Assembly: GCA_016648135.1 (NCBI GenBank)
Contig: JADDOH010002557.1
Span: 1 to 64,000, forward strand
Source: Agrypnia vestita
Lineage: Eukaryota; Arthropoda; Insecta; Trichoptera; Phryganeidae
Length of the DNA stretch: 64,000 nt
Reading direction: 5' to 3'
The notes beneath the pieces were generated by a model that worked only from the letters and a program-made list of their open reading frames with translations, was not told where the DNA came from and searched no databases. This document shows positions 63,430 through 64,000 of this stretch, piece by piece (the first letter of the stretch is position 1; each line of letters begins with the position of its first letter). Position numbers and translations under genes: made by a program.

Positions 63430-64000
63430 AAAATTGTTACATAAAATGGTATATATGTTACAGCGAATTTGTGTTTCCAGTGATACTATACTTTCACTAG
63501 TAGAAATGTATTTTACCCGGTCGGGCAGAGTGGAGGCAGTGAAATTATGTCAATCAATGAATTTACAGATTCACTACACATTATCTGTGAAAATATATTT
63601 TGTCCACAAATGCGCGCATTTCTATAAGCATAGACAATATGGCTAGGCCTTCACTACGAATTTTTCGCCGCACGGCGAAAAAACGCTGCGGCATAATGTC
63701 GCACCGCAGAGTTGTAACAAATGATTTTGAATTGTATTGCGCGCACTTAGCGGCAAAATGACGCAGCGGCGAAAACATGTAACAACTCGCTTGCGGCGCG
63801 AAGGTTAGTCTGTTCTGTGGAGGTTAGTGGCAAAAGAACGCATCTTTTTTAAGTCTTAAAATGTCCATTTAAAATATTTGCCAATCACTATTCTTAAATA
63901 TTTATTATTAGATGTCGGTTTATGTCTAGTACAGTCGTTATTGAATGCAATATCATTACTACAATTTTTGCAATGAATCGTTATTTTAATTAGATCTACA
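63430..64000. other. Upstream of the MTRFR-like gene, with a GC-rich repeat
   Basis: Bases 63644-63830 are GC-rich ('ggccttcactacgaattttt', 'cgccgcacggcgaaaaaacg', 'gcgcacttagcggcaaaatg') and contain a short hairpin TTTTTCGCCGCACGGCGAAA. This looks like one end of a MITE, but I cannot see the partner end. The promoter of the - strand gene should lie here; no clear core element is seen. Confidence 0.35.

Overview
This is a 64 kb piece of an AT-rich, intron-rich animal nuclear genome, almost certainly an arthropod and most likely an insect. The evidence is the spliceosomal gene structure (GT..AG introns), an insect-like ERK kinase, a cecropia-type mariner, and a heavy load of LINE, DIRS, Penelope-like, piggyBac-like, pogo-like and Harbinger-like repeats. 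I cannot fix the order from sequence alone.

Three host genes are supported. (1) On the + strand, 21 consecutive exons from 4017 to 32137 keep a continuous reading frame across every junction and encode about 1,340 residues of HYDIN, the giant ASH-domain protein of the ciliary central pair. Both the start and the end of the protein are missing. (2) On the + strand, five exons from 39828 to 53280 encode the C-terminal 238 residues of an ERK1/2 MAP kinase (Drosophila rolled), from the segment before HRDLKPSN to the stop codon. The N-lobe exons are not in the window. (3) On the - strand, two exons at 63366-63150 and 61985-61765 encode a complete 145-residue MTRFR/C12orf65-type mitochondrial release factor with GGS in place of the catalytic GGQ.

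Layout. 1-2890: broken DIRS-like retrotransposon (- strand). 2.9-32.1 kb: HYDIN exons separated by transposon-filled introns, including an 86-bp satellite (6.9-8.57 kb) that appears to have grown out of the terminal repeat of a MITE-like element, nested piggyBac-like and pogo-like elements, SINE pieces and LINE tails. 32.2-39.8 kb: a spacer with no host exon that I can find, holding an intact 339-aa mariner, a dead mariner with a Harbinger-type MITE inserted in it, and a LINE fragment. 39.8-53.3 kb: ERK exons; one intron holds a near full-length LINE with tandem 5' monomers. 53.3-61.7 kb: 3'UTR and intergenic DNA with MITEs. 61.7-64 kb: the MTRFR gene.

The most interesting signals are: two hammerhead-ribozyme-like cores with the same architecture but different stem sequences, probably Penelope-like element pieces (16435-16477 and 41855-41897); the origin of the satellite from a MITE terminus; the GGQ-to-GGS change in the release factor; and the abutment of two same-strand gene fragments, HYDIN without its 3' end and ERK without its 5' end, which may be a misjoin. 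I did not find a convincing new multi-gene system; the window is mainly a record of nested transposition around three conserved eukaryotic genes.
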